From: Arion vulgaris
Lineage: Eukaryota; Mollusca; Gastropoda; Stylommatophora; Arionidae
Direction of reading: 5' to 3'
Assembly: GCA_020796225.1 (NCBI GenBank)
Contig: CM036759.1
Location: forward strand, 23,358,313 to 23,422,312
Length of the DNA stretch: 64,000 nucleotides
The notes under the pieces were generated by a model that saw nothing but the letters and a program-made list of their open reading frames with translations, made no database searches and was not told the DNA's origin. A program made the translations under genes and the position numbers. Shown here piece after piece: positions 11,213-23,841 of this stretch (positions are counted from its first letter, which is position 1; each line of letters starts with the position of its first letter).

Positions 11213-13476
11213 TTAACCTTTGGACCCACACCATTTTACACCAAATCACTTCCCAAATCCCAGGAAAGGAAATAACCCACTGACATTCCACAGTATGTTT
11301 TTAAAAAAAATTAATAACTTAAAAACTATTGACCCTAGGACACTCAAATTTGTGTCAGTGAACAAGAAAATGGACATAGTTTAAAAGGAAACTAAATTAA
11401 AATGAATACATAAAAAAGAATGATTGAAAAATGCAGTAGAAGTTGGTGGAAAAAAATTTGAAAAAAAAATTTGACTCGACAGTTCAAGACAGTGTACTCA
11501 CCAAATGTCATATATCCAGGCTGGAATGGTACTTGGAGTAACATTCGCCTTTGCAGAGATGTATCTGGCAAATGTTACACCCGTACACGCTTTCCTGGGG
11601 CGTTTCTTGCTGCCATCAGGTGCTTTTCTGTTGCGGCACCAGAAACAGGATTTGCATTTACCTGGCATGCGAATAAGGCGGTGCGCCGTCTGATTCCCAG
11701 TGACTGCTACATTTGAAGGCAAAGGGGTTAGCTCTCCTCGTGACAATGTTGCCCTTCACGAGTGATGCACAGAGAGCAAGCCTGAAATCTATGTGGTCAA
11801 TATCCGTAGCCTTTGGGTGTGGGCGATGCGAAATGGAATAGATTATCCAGCTATTGACGATGGAAGTCTGTAAGAGAAAATTAAATAGATATCTCCACCA
11901 CTTAACAGACTTCCTTCCCACAGTGTAATATGAGCAAAGCTGGTCAAACTTATCCACGCCACCCATAGACTTATTATAGGATGCCACGGTTGATGGTACC
12001 TGCAACTCCCGTCTACCACCAGGGGCACGACGTGATACTGTTGTCTCTCCTGGCGTAGTATTGGTGCTCAGCAAATTGACAATTCTCTTGTCCCTCCAGA
12101 CAGTAGCCACAATATTCCCCTGCTGCCTGTACAACACCGAACCTTTCTGCATTCTCTTTGTAGCGGTTGCTTTACAGTCAGCTGGCCAGCCCTTGCGATT
12201 TGGTCGTATTGTGGAGCACAAGTAGGTCTTCTTGTTGAGGAGATCCACCGCCAGCTGCAGAGAAGCGAGTAATTATCATAATAAAAATGATGATATTTAT
12301 GAAGGTAAGGTTCTCCTACTTTGCAGACAACATAATGGCCTGATCCATATGGCATTGGATCATGAACCGCACCAACATAGACGTCGAAGTTTAGAAGGTA
12401 ACCTGTAACCGAGTCCGCTGCACACCAGACCTTGATCCCCCAAGGGTTGGGCCTACCCTTGATATACTGTTTGAAGTTAAGACGACCAGTGTAGGGAATC
12501 ATAGCTTCATCAACACTAATATCTCTGCCAGGGCGATAACATGAAGCTATGTTCCTTTTCACCATGTCGAGGAAAGGTCTTACTTTGTACAGCGGGTCGT
12601 AGTTCCTATGGCCTTTGGGGAACTGATTCCTCTAATCATTCAGGTGAAAGTACTGAGAAATTTTAGCAAATCTGTTTCTCGACATACATTTCAAAACCCC
12701 TACTTGATTCAATCGATCATCTGTGCTCCAGTACATTTTGTACTGTGGCAAAACAACAATGCCCATCAAGATATTGATGTGCATATACAGACGAATCTCA
12801 GAAGGCGTTACAGGTACCCAGTACTTATCAGCATTGCCGGTGATTTCCTGACGTTGAACGGCATACAAGTTGGTCTGATCAACAGCTAACTGATAGAAGT
12901 CCTCATTAACTATCAGGCTAAAATAATCAAATGGATCAGCATTCACATCTAAGACGTGCACAGGCCCACAGTCTTCTACAAATGGCTCGACTTCAACTGG
13001 GGAGGTGGCATCACACCAACGATCACAGTTAAAAACCTGCAAATTAACGGTCTCTTCATCAGAACTTGAAGCCTCGTGGTCTGAATCAGAGAAAGGGACA
13101 TCTATGTCACTTTCCACATCAATAACACGAGTATCCTTTTCTAATTCGATGAAATGTCCGTGAAAAGATATATCAGAGCTGTCACTATCATCGCCATAAT
13201 TCGCAGCCATTTTCAGAAAATTTTTGAAATTTTTACCGACGATTAAAAAATTGAAGATAAAATACAGAACCTTTCAGTAGCGGGTCCAGAGACTAAAAGA
13301 AAGTAGTTCCGTTAGTAAATGCCCGGATGCGAAAGTCCGTTATAAAATTGGTTGATTAGTTGTAACGTAAAGCGAGTTACAAACTGACAGTAAAAAAAGT
13401 CGTGTATTTTCGTGTTTGGGAGGGACTACTATATAAACAAAAACCCGGAGATTTTCGTTTCGGATCGATCCGTTAA
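11213..13476 (-). mobile_element. piggyBac-type DNA transposon (left end clear, right end uncertain)
   Basis: The left edge reads TTAACCTTTGGACCC. The target TTAA plus this terminus closely parallels the second element in the window (TTAACCCTTTGGTCCC at 46,060). The DNA after both termini shows parallel features (AATTAATAAC, then AAAACTATTG). A TTAA at 13,473-13,476 is the best candidate right edge, but its adjoining bases do not mirror the left terminus well, so the right limit is a guess. The broken transposase fills most of the element. Confidence 0.6.
11498..13210 (-). pseudogene. piggyBac (PGBD) transposase, broken
   Basis: It starts MAANYGDDSDSSD with an acidic N-terminus at 13,210, then FDYFSLIVNEDF and LYMHINILMGIVVLP. 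An in-frame TAG at 12,632-12,634 interrupts it, and the same frame continues with ISVDEAMIPYTGR, WGIKVWCAADS and YYDNYS. A frameshift near 12,264 leads to DLLNKKTYLCSTIRPNRKGW and YNKSMGGVDKFDQ. A further shift near 11,700 leads to a cysteine-rich C-terminus (GKCKSCFWCRNRK). The three aspartates expected for the piggyBac catalytic triad (in ISVDEAM, YYDNY and MGGVD) all survive. One stop and two shifts are the visible lesions, so inactivation is recent, or a sequencing error may be involved. Confidence 0.88.
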
Positions 13477-13738
13477 TGTTCTATTTATTCTGCTGTACTC
13501 AACTGTTCAGTTTAGTATAAATATGTATAGTTTAGTATATAAATGGTGATGATAAATATTGTTTAGTTTGTAACATTTTCATGCCCAAAATACCATTTTT
13601 GTTCCTGCACAAATCTGTAAAAATGTAATCGCAACTTTTCTCTAACATACTGGGATATAATATAAAAGAATCTGGATTTGTTGAGGTGGAGATCAGAGCA
13701 CTTATGGACATGTCTGGAGTGCTATTATGATAGTACTT

Positions 13739-13990
13739 CTTCTTCTCCTTTGCGTTCGTTCTTTACGACCAATTTTAATCACTTTTTGTGATATGTTTGA
13801 TCTTTGCCAAGAACGTGTATCGTTGCACATTGGTTTGGTAGGCCCCTAAACGCATAGACTTCTACATGTTTAGGACACATGCATCCGATTTCAGCCAAAC
13901 CTCCTTAGTCGCCTCTTATGACATGCATGGCAGGTAACATTGGTTCTATTCTTTACACCCCAAATTTGGGCCCGGTAACCACTCGGGTGG
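13739..13990 (-). mobile_element. SINE family 3, complete copy with target duplication
   Basis: The element is bounded by the 10-bp direct repeat TGATAGTACT (13,728-13,737 and 13,991-14,000). Read on the minus strand it begins at a tRNA-like CCCGAGTGGTTACCGGGCCC, passes the core TAAGAGGCGACTAAGGAGG, and ends in a GAGAAGAAGA tail. Head and core recur at 24,107-24,340, 42,661-43,048 and 47,189-47,699. The 3' half of this copy is instead shared with 37,752-37,857. Confidence 0.8.
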
Positions 13991-14179
13991 TGATAGTACT
14001 CATATAGCTGATAACGGATGAAAAAATTCACATTTCTCACATAGTAACAGAAACTTTTGTGCACAGGTAACTAAAGTAGCACCTACAGACAGCTGTTTTA
14101 AAAGTATAGAGGATGAAAGGTATATTTCAGAGATTTATGTGAACTACATTTATGAGCTATTAAATAGAGCACATTGACA

Positions 14180-14640
14180 GCCAAACAAATTACAAACAGG
14201 CTAAAAATGAGAATGATCAAATGCTATATATATCCTATATTAATGTATGGCTCGGAAACATGGACAATGAACAAATAGGAGACAGAATTGATGCATTTGA
14301 GATGTGGATATATAGAAGAATAGGTAGAGTTTCATGGACAGAAAAACAGACAAAAGTTTTAGGAAAACTAGGCATGAAGAAACAGTTATTAAGAGAAATA
14401 AAATTCAGACTAATAAAGTATTTTGGACACATAAAAAGACATGACACCATGATAAAATCTTTACTAGAGGGGAAAGTTGAGGGCGAAGAGCAAGAGGAAG
14501 ACCGAGAGATAAGTGGGAGGAAACTTTAAGAAATGGGCAGGTTACAGTCTGGCAGAGTGCAACACCAAGGCGAAAGAAAGAGGATGCTGGAGATTCATTG
14601 CAGCCAACCTTCGATGTGGAGACGGCACCTGATGATGATG
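14180..14640 (+). mobile_element. LINE family E, C-terminal part
   Basis: The frame at 14,221-14,529 shows YGSETWTMNKQIGD (first residues in the adjacent frame), RIDAFEMWIYRRIGRVSW, and IKYFGHIKRHDTMIKSLLEG. This is the standard RTE-type reverse-transcriptase C-terminus. It decays after a frameshift in the basic GRPR region, and family sequence (WRFIAANL in a shifted frame) continues to about 14,640. Confidence 0.85.
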
Positions 14641-14918
14641 AGCTAGAGCAGTTAGATTCTCATTAGTCCATGCCTTCATAGGCACAGTTTTCGGTCCACA
14701 TAGGTAGGGTTGTTGTGTAAGAACATGATTCATCAACAGACTACTAAGTTTTGCTTTTCCATTTTGGAAGAAAACTATCTGATTTTAGCAAACCTGTCAT
14801 GAACCATACGGACCAGTTTCTAGTTTTATTGTGAAGTTATTAAAGAGTAGAGAGAGAGAAAAGGTATAGTTGAGATGTTTCTTTGAGCTATTATAATTTC
14901 CAGTTTCATGTTGGTTGA

Positions 14919-14920
<2 letters not shown>

Positions 14921-14967
<47 letters not shown>
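14921..14967 (+). repeat. (GA)n microsatellite
   Basis: About 23 GA units. A second, shorter GA run lies at 15,306-15,335, on the other side of a LINE B fragment, and similar flanking words (GTTAGTTGAGATGTTTCT) occur near both. That suggests the microsatellite region was split or duplicated. Confidence 0.95.
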
Positions 14968-14970
<3 letters not shown>

Positions 14971-15024
14971 TTAGTTGAGATGTTTCTATGAGTTATTATA
15001 ATTTCTAGTTTCATTGAAGATTGT

Positions 15025-15300
15025 TGAAGTTGTATAAGGAGGATCTTCTTCAGTCTCTTTGCAACTGCCTGTTGAATGAAGACATTAAAATATATGTTAA
15101 ATCGATCCAGCGGTTTAAGCAGTTTGGAGTTACCTGTTGTACAAGTAGAACTGAATGCCTGAGGGGCAAAGTGAGGAGTGTGTTTAACCAGCAAGCCATG
15201 GGAACCAGCAGTATGCATACTCTTTGATATCTTTTGAGGAAGACTGAGCATCTATGGGTCTGCCCAGAGTGCAATGACGTCAGTGTAGTAACCAATAACC
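15025..15300 (+). mobile_element. LINE family B, 3' end fragment
   Basis: The family B tail is recognisable with mutations: DIKIYVKSIQRFKQFGVTCC, GKVRSVFNQQAMGTSSMHTL, and the 3' end GTAGTAACCAATAACC. It is 5'-truncated. Confidence 0.85.
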
Positions 15301-15509
15301 ATTAAAGAGCAGAGAGAGAGAGAAAGAGAGAGAGTTAGTTAGTATAGTTGAGATGTTTCTATGAGCAATTAACAATATTCAGGAATAAGCAAAACGAGAA
15401 ACAGTATAATTGCCATATTACTATGAATTATTGTTATAGTTACTTGTTTCATGATAAAGTCACTGGAGTGCAGAGAGAACATATAATTTTAATTACATTT
15501 TTATTTACT

Positions 15510-15764
15510 AAGATATATACTAAGATTATTTGTTGATACAGTGAGGAGTACTGTGTATCAGATAATCAAGAGTTGTTGACTGTTATGTATAATGCATAGT
15601 ATTAACATTGACCACAAACCCTATGCAAAATAATTTCTGATGGCCAAACACAGACATAATTCTTGCTACTACTACTACCTGTGGTTCATTTTCTTGTTGA
15701 CTTTGTAATCATTTTCCTATGTACAATAAATGTATATAGATAAATAAATAGATGTAAATGTGAA
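15510..15764 (+). repeat. 255-bp perfect direct repeat, copy 2
   Basis: Identical to 10,034-10,288. Flanks on both sides differ from copy 1 and no target-site duplication is visible. It lies in the MAP4K-CDKL intergenic space. Confidence 0.92.
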
Positions 15765-16049
15765 GATAACTGAATCATTGTTATTAGAATCCATATTTTT
15801 GTTGCTATTATATTGAAGACAAATATACTAATTATTTCATACTTCATTTGCCACTTTTACTTGCTATCATTTTGCTGTCATCATTTGAAAACTTCCAAAT
15901 AGTTAATACACTTTTATTCTATATATGTGCATTAGCTTGCTTGCAATAGTTAATGTGTTTTCACATATTGAAATATTTTTATATTTTGTCTTTTTAAAAA
16001 AAAAATATTATTGTATTGGGTAAAAAATAAGTAATTTCTGGTTATGTTT

Positions 16050-16575
16050 TGCATGGTTCTTGAAGATGTGTTCTATATATGTTTTGCGTTGTTCTTGAAG
16101 ATGCGTTCTATGACATTTCAGATGTTGCAGTGTTTTATATATCATTGCACATGTTGAAATGTTCTATGTCCCACTACCCTTGTTGGAAGTGTTTTATATT
16201 GTTGTCCTTGTTGAATATTTGATATCATTGCTCTTGTTGAAGTTTTTTTTTATAATTGCCCTTGTTAAAGTACTTATGTTGTCCTGATAATATTCAGAAT
16301 AGTATCTATCCTTGATAAAACATGGCAGTTTCAATGTTGTTGGGATTTGAATCAGATGGGCTTTTCATGTCATTGAAAGTGAGATTTTCATGTCATTGAA
16401 AAAGGACTTTTCATTTTACTGAAAGAGGAATTTTTCATGACATTGGAAGAGGACTTTTTATATAATTGAAAGAGGAATTTTTCATGACATTGAAAGGGGG
16501 ATTTACATGCAATTGAAAGATAAATTTTTCATGTCATTGAAAAAGGGCTTTTCATATCATTGAAAGAGATCATGC
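16050..16575 (+). repeat. Degenerate tandem repeats
   Basis: Two adjoining arrays. From 16,050 to about 16,290, variants of a GTTCTTGAAGATG(T/C)GTTCTAT and CCTTGTTGAAGTGTT unit recur. From about 16,350 to 16,575, about eight copies of a 25-35-base unit with TTTTTCATGACATTGAAAG recur. Copies are diverged, so both arrays are old. Confidence 0.75.
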
Positions 16576-19500
16576 CATTATTGTTTCAAAAGCATCGAGT
16601 TGATTATGTATTCAAACTTTCCACATAAAATATAGCTGCTATTATAATATTCCAGCACCATTGTATCAATGGTCTGATACAGAACAATGTTGAATCTCTT
16701 GTTAATGGGGAAGAGTGTATCTCCATCGTTTTTATTTTGAAGAATATATTTTTGTCTTAATGTCACCAGATGGTAACTCATTGTTAGCATTTTCAGATGT
16801 CCCAGTGAAAATTTGTTGCTTTCTATTGTTAAAGTTATCTGTTGTTGCTGTTTCATTGATGAACAATTGTTTGTGTTTTATTGTTGCCTTAAATTATCTT
16901 CAGATTTATATAAATTAAATTTGTAGCGGTTGCATGTACTTAAATCTTAGTGGGCCATGGCAAAAGCCATGTTTTTACAAGTCATTTGTTGTGACTCCTA
17001 GTAAAAAGTCGTCCAACCACATAGTGTGGCATGTGGTCCACAATGAGTTAATGTTTCTTTTGTTGACATTTCTATGATTCACTGTGCTCATTCTGTTTTG
17101 TGTAGCAAGTGTTTCTATTTTTATCTACTTACTTTTTGTGTGTCCCGCTATGAATTAGGTATTGTCATAGTACGTAATACTGCACTATGGCACCTGTGAC
17201 TGACTTTTACATGAAGGCTTGCTTTCCTTATCCTCGGTGTTGTGACTGACTTTTACGTGAAGGCTTGCTTTTCTTACCTTCAGTGTCCCTCACCAATTAT
17301 ATGAACCGTACTCCAACTTTAGAGGCACACATAATTTAGATCCTCAAGTAAAGGATCAGGGTTTCCTGTAGTTCAACTGCATACCGTGTAATTTTTGGCC
17401 CAATCTTGTCTTGGACCCTGGAATTTACATTGCATGTGACCACTAGTGCAGTGTATTATCAACTTTGTTATCAGCGCGCAACCTCTCATTACTTTGAAGT
17501 AACTAAGTCTTGAACTTGTGGATATACAAAAGAAGCTTTATCATTTTGTCTATTTACTGTGCTTGTATAGTCTATCCACTTCTGCCAATGAAACGCATCA
17601 TGAAAATTTTACGTTTATTTGCTGTTGGGTTAAGTTGTATTGCAAAGGTTGTGAGTTTTCCTGTTATATTTCCCTGATGTTGATATTTTAAAATGCATCT
17701 TCCCCATAGTCTTCCTTGTGCACATAGACCAAATCTTCTATTGTTGAAGCTGGTAAAGGGTAATTGACTGAACTTACATTATTTTTTAGATTTCATTTTA
17801 TTGTTTGACTTCTTATATTTTTTATTTGTTTGCATAATGTTAATTCTTTTGTCATGAGAAAAAACTTGTATAGAAATTACTTGTAGTTAGGAACTATTAA
17901 AGAAGTAAAGATCCTGCTTTCATAAGATCCATGTCATTTGGGGAATATAGTGTTAGGCCCATATTTTCTTTTTTGACCAACGACACACAATTGGTTATGT
18001 GGTCAGTATCATACCATTCACATCTACATTTTATTGTTTCTGTGGTACACATTGAGAGTGGTGTCAATGTGAGTCGGTATAGTTTTAAAATAATTCCTTT
18101 CCAACTTGGTAAAATGATCCTGGGACCAAGTGTCAACAAAGCTAGCTCACTAACTACTATGCTATCACTGCTCTCAGTTAATGCCTATAGTTGTTTCTTA
18201 ATTATAAAACACTATACATAATTACTTATAATATAACATATATTGTTAGTGTCTATTTTGTTCAAATCATACAACTAGTAGCACAATCATTTCAAACTCG
18301 AAGTGCTACACAAAACTACTATTACAAGATCACATGCTGGGCTTGGTGTTTTCTGTCTTATTCCCTTCCTCTCCAAAGAAGACATAGAACTACAGCTTCT
18401 CAAACATATTGATATTACATTTTCATTTGAGAGTTTATAATGGAACATAGTTGTTATTAAATTGTTTCTTACATTATGTCAGTTTGAACAAAAATTAAAG
18501 TTTCTGTAACAGAGTCATTTTGATAGATTTGGGTTGTTATACCTAACCCAATCTCTGATAATGTACCCTTGACCATTCAATTTGAATGTCAGGTGGTCGG
18601 TTTACTTCTTTATTATTTTCATTTCTGGGCACATACCTGGCTTCTAAACATTTTTTCAGATGATAATCTGTTGAATTTCAGTATCTATTTCTATTGTGCT
18701 TGGTCCCTCAGTCTTAGCTAGGTTTTCTTATAATTTATTTGCAATTCTAATGGAAACTATCAGTATGGATACTCTTTGTCATTAGAGACTGAGCACATAT
18801 GATCATGTCTGTATTTCAGTGACACAGATTTAGTTAAAAACCTTGAAACATTCCTTCTAACATTTTAGTTATTTTGTCAGTAACAAATATTTGTCTGCAT
18901 TGATTATTGTGCAACCATAGTCTCCATTGGCAAATGAAGGTTCGTTAGACATAGTATTTTTTAAAGTGTGCATGTCAGGCTTATATTTTTAGATTTTAGC
19001 ACATTAACTTTTGCAAAAACACAAGTATCAATAATTTTGCTTAATTTCTTATTCTTGTGAGGTCATAGCCTCTATTGTGAAACAAGGACACATGGCATGA
19101 GAAGTATTGAGATACATATGTTGACCTCAATTTCAAAATAATATCACAGCATTCAATTTTTGGTATGAGAGGTCATTATAACACTTTTTGGGGAGGCTAT
19201 TTTGACATGCTTTTTTAATATTAAAATTATAGTCAATGTTAGTGCTGGCAAATACATTCATATTGATATGGGACTCAAACGGCCAACATCTTACACTGAT
19301 ATCCTTGCTAAACAGGAGTTGGTTAATGAAAGTAATTCTAGTGTCGGGGATTAAGATGTAAGGGCAGGAGACATACTGAACAAGTTCAAGGTGGCATTAT
19401 GGCATGGAAGTTAACTTTTACTGTAATGTAAGTTATTTAAAATCAATAATACAACTATGTCTACATTTCTTGTTTATTTCAAGACTCTATTGCAAATATC

Positions 19501-20460
19501 AACATTGGCCCCCATGTATTAACTGGAATTATACGCCTTTGCATGAGACTTGTCATGAAATGTCATATTCATGCATTTACTGTGAAAACTAACATTTCGC
19601 TTCAGACTTGCCAAATGTACCGCCAACATCAAAGGAAACCGTTATATTACAAAATTCAGGTTTCCTATAGCAATTTCTTCCATCAGACATTTGCGTCGGT
19701 ATAATTATAAGGTTGGGTGCAAAGTTTCGCTACTGTGGAACTGATGGGTTTGCTACAATTTGCATTGGACTGTGGGCATGAGTTGTTGAACAGACTAAGC
19801 ATATATATATATATATAATTGGCACCACATGTTCTTTTTGTTTTTAAAGTTATGTTGTTTCAAATTTCAGTGAGGAAGTTTGTTCCTTGAATGTATACAT
19901 CAGTTGATGTGATTGTTTTATGAATGGCAGGTTTTGCTGAATTTTAGTGATACTAATGCTTTAGGTGTTAAATATTTCACACTAAGTACTCTATTTTAAT
20001 TTGTCTAGATTGTTAGTTTTTTTATTGTTGGGGGGACGTGGGCGTGTTGAAATCTTGTGACTTTGTTGTGATTCTTTTCTTCTCTCAGGCCAAATTGAAA
20101 TGCAAATTTATGAAACATGCATAATTGTATAGAGAAAGTCAAACTTACTTGTACTTATCTTGATATAGCTACTGTACATTGTAGATTTAATTGAAACTTG
20201 TATAGCTTTATCCACATGTTTTGTTGACAGAACAAAGTATCATCATATTCAAAAACGCTATCTGCTTTCTCAAGGTATTTTGTTGTTGAAATTTCACAAG
20301 TTTTCACCGAAAGAAGTCAAACGTTTGTTGTCAAAACATTTACATTTTGTTATTGAGAGAAAAAAATATACTATGATCATCATATAACATTTTAGTAATT
20401 TGTGAAATACTGCAGACAATTTAACAATTTACTATTACATAATTGCCATTGTTGCTAACA
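16576..20460. other. Long stretch with no recognised gene
   Basis: AT-rich intergenic DNA. Short open frames on both strands lack homology that I can see, splice structure or codon bias. A short LINE-like piece (ATGGAAACTATCAGTATGGA near 18,750) and a small (TA)n run near 19,800 are the only repeat hints. Confidence 0.55.
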
Positions 20461-20514
20461 ATAGATGTGATTTGGCTGTGCCAATCATTTATTCATTTTG
20501 TACATTTTTAGCAT

Positions 20515-21275
20515 GACCATCTCAATTTTATCATTACGCTTGGAGGAGAATGCAGAGATTGAGGCAACACGAAGGCTGATCTTGCAGTTAAGCAGCTGAT
20601 AGAAGATAATACAAATGATGATGATGTTGTATATACCGATGGGTCGGTTCATCGTGGTGAGAAACAGGTTGAATTTTCTTTCTTGGCTAATGCGCATGGT
20701 AGGGTTGTTGCAGAGCAAAGTGGATCGTACACAACTACTTCTAGAAGAAGGATGGAGGTTGAATCCATTTCTGCTGCCCTTCATTGGCTCTCTGGGACTT
20801 CATTTACTGGGGTCATTGTTATATCTGACTTCTCAGTCAATGCCTCACAAGATCCAAAAGGGCAGGTTTCGGTATGAGTGGATGACATCTATAGAAGTTT
20901 CTAACCTCTAGAGGCTTACGTGGATCGTTGATATACTTTCCTGGGCATGCCGGTGTTTATGGTAATGAGAGAGCGGCCAGGCTTGCATCAAAAGCATAGA
21001 TTGTTGGGAGTTGAAGATGGATAAGGGGATGTTTTTGGTTTCTTCGCAACTGTCTGTTGGATGAGGACACTAAAATAGATGTTGAATCGATTCAGCGTTT
21101 AAGCAGTTTGGAGTTACCAATTGTACAAGTAGAACTGGATGCCTGAGGGGCAGAGTGATGAGTGTGTTTAATCAACGAGCCATGGGAACCATCATTCTCT
21201 TCGATATCTGTTGGGGAGACTGAGCACCTATGGGTCTGCCCGGAATGCAATGATGTCAGTTTAGTAACCAATGTA
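20515..21275 (+). mobile_element. LINE family B, RNase H to 3' end
   Basis: It starts in the linker before RNase H ([12 protein letters not shown] equivalent), then [30 protein letters not shown], and MEVESISAALHWLSGTSFTG. A decayed [17 protein letters not shown] and the usual tail follow, ending at AGTTTAGTAACCAAT. Small deletions and shifts break it. Confidence 0.88.
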
Positions 21276-21414
21276 CATTTTTAATTAGTAGCTGCCACAC
21301 ATCTTCATTGATTTGAGCAAACCTTCTATTAGTTTTTTGCTTAAACATTTCACAATAGCTATAATAATAATTCCTCTCATACCGTCACATACTGTTACAT
21401 ACGTTACATAGGAC

Positions 21415-21800
21415 TGGCAAGTAATTTCTCTAGACTGCTCTAACCTGGGCAACTCGCTCTATCCTGGGCAACTCGCTGAATCTCCTAAATAGAACTGAGA
21501 CCGATATTTCTTGCTTCTCAGCAAAGTTCATTTCAGGGTCTCCATAGGTCATCCTCCCTTGGCATCCCACTTAATGCCTGCTTTTGATATTCTTTGATCA
21601 TTTCTTCTCAAGGTGTGTCCAACAAATCTCCATCTTCTCCTTTTTATAACAGTTGTTACTAGTGGTTGACCAGAGATTTCTCTGATTTCATCACTTCTCC
21701 TGAATTCGTTCCATTTTATGTACATTATTTTTTGCAGACATCTTTTTTGAAATGCATTCAATGTGCTTTCTATATCTTTAGTCATTTTCAAATGCATTCA
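21415..21800 (-). mobile_element. LINE family F, C-terminal fragment
   Basis: On the minus strand: [55 protein letters not shown]. This is the RTE-like end with RRW..IGH. Other copies: 31,655-32,030 (-), 36,400-36,690 (-), 44,270-44,545 (+), 58,370-58,760 (-). Confidence 0.85.
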
Positions 21801-22749
21801 ACTTGCTTTCTATAATAGCTATAATAATCATTAATTAATATGTGTCACAAACATTCATTAATTTGGATCACACGTTTATTAATTTGTGTCACATACTTTC
21901 ATTAATTTATGTCGAAATATTATAAGTAGAGTTATCAATTATGTGTTAGTAAAATTGTTCATAAATTAATAATGTGAGGGAGATATCTTTATTTGTTTAT
22001 ATTAAATGTTCAGTGTATGGGACTCAATCATATATATTGCGAACAGTCACAAATCGGAGAAGGAGGTCTACGCAGAATGCAGTGGGAATTGTTAATACTT
22101 CACATTAGTAGACCTTATAATTGATAAGTGAGATGGCCAATTCTCGACCAAAACAACTTCATTTTCATAACTTGGTAAATCAGTACTATTGCCTAATCAG
22201 ATTACTGCAGCTGGTAGACATCAGCAATCAACACGTAGATAAAAGCAAAGATACATTCTTTATGTTCATTCTTGACACATTGATGAATTGATAGGACCAT
22301 CATCATTGCACTTCGATGAGTAACCATGTGTTCTCCAATCTCTTTCTTACACAGGAAGATCTCAGTGCATGAACTCCATAGCATAGATGAAAATCACTGA
22401 TGTAATTTTGGGGATGGTGAAGATATTTATGTAGGAATTTTATTTTTAATATTTTCTAATGAATTTTGTCAGGGCAACGGCTTTCCAGTCTGCTCTTCTT
22501 GATTTTGAACTGCCAAGCGTTCTTTTACGTGCTGAAATTGAACACGGGACCTTTGTTTTATCGCCCGCCTCCGATAGGACTAGGAACTTGATCTCACATA
22601 CACTGAGTTCATTGAAAGTCCAAACTCTACTGAAAAGAGAAACCAGTAGCAAGTCAAAGTTGGTTAGGCTGAAATGTGTCTATACAGATACTTGTTCTAA
22701 GTAAATTTCCTGTGACAAGGCATTGCTCTAACCACTTACATACACTAAT

Positions 22750-23040
22750 ACACATTATCATGACAGAGATGAAGTGTATATGCAGATTTCTGGGAGTATC
22801 AAGAAGAGATTGGTTTACAAATGTAGACATCAGGAAAAAAGTGAGTACAACATGATTACTGAACTTCTTGAAGAAACAACACATTAAATGATTTGGTACA
22901 CATAAGCAGATTACTAACAGATAATGCGCCTCAAAGAGCAATGTTACTCAGATACAGTAGGTACAAAGCAAAAGGCCGTCCACGCAAAAGGTGGACCTCA
23001 GAGATAAGAGCCGACCAAAAACACTGTTTATAAAGTGTAC
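22750..23040 (+). mobile_element. LINE family D, C-terminal fragment
   Basis: DNA-level match to 5,670-5,930: GAGATGAAGTGTATATGCAG, AGAAGAGATTGGTTTACAAA, then GTACAAAGCAAAAGGCCGTC. Frame broken by small changes. Confidence 0.75.
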
Positions 23041-23589
23041 ACAAAAGTCTGTTCTATAGCTCTTCTTATTCTAATGTTATAAGACAAAATATGATTACAG
23101 AAAAGAAGACATACATTGTGTACTTAGATTGTTGAAATTGTTGAAATACAGTATTTTTTAATACTTTCAAAACTGTTTAGTAATAAATTCAGAGAGAATT
23201 TGTTGTTCATGTTTTTATATTATTCATATTTCAGTACTTAGAACATGAACTTCAGCAGATGTCTGTGATCGATTGTTGCTGCGGACATTTTTACTCCCTA
23301 TATTAACTGTACATTTGTATTCAGTAATGAAATTTATTGCTTATATCTATTCTCCTGTCCTGTTCTTATAGAATACTGCTTGTTAAAAATTATTTCACCA
23401 ATAAAAGTTGTTACAGATATTTTGAGCAACAGTGTTTGTTGAAATTCCATGTTTGTTGAAGATGTTGGTTTAATTTTTCTTCCGGGTAAAGTAGCCAGCC
23501 CCTCATCAACCCTCCTTAGTTGCCTCTTACGACATGCCTGACAGGTAGACATTGCTATGTATTCTTTCCTTCTCATTCGGAGATACTGA

Positions 23590-23812
23590 AGAATATATAT
23601 ATATTTTTCCAATCCAGAAGCACTTGAGCTTTCAGCTCTTCGGCTCGGTGGCATGGACATTGTAACCCTTCGGTTCGGTGCCACGAACCCCATAAATCTG
23701 GACAACCTGTGGCTTTTCTGCCAGCCCGCGGAAATAAACCCGCACTCACAGAGGGCTTATCACCCGTCGTTCAACGCGCTATGAACATGCTGGGCAGGCG
23801 GGCATAGATATG
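23590..23812 (-). mobile_element. SINE family 1, antisense copy
   Basis: The reverse complement carries an A-box-like TAGCGCGTTGAACG and a degraded B box (GGGTTTATTTC). It also has the family body (GGCACCGAACCGAAGGGTTA, GCCGAAGAGCTGAAAGCTCA) and the end GTGCTTCTGGATTGGAAAAA. It matches 34,932-35,136 throughout, with more substitutions. A piece of the SINE 3 core (TTGCCTCTTACGACATGCCT) lies just left, at about 23,518. Confidence 0.82.
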
Positions 23813-23841
23813 TATATATATATATATACACATAAAAATAT

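Noticed and set aside
13473..13476. Right-hand TTAA of the first piggyBac element
   Set aside because: Kept only as a tentative boundary, because adjacent bases do not mirror the left terminus.
22459..22704. 81-residue open frame
   Set aside because: A nearly matching frame exists on the opposite strand, with no homology and no splice context; looks like chance.
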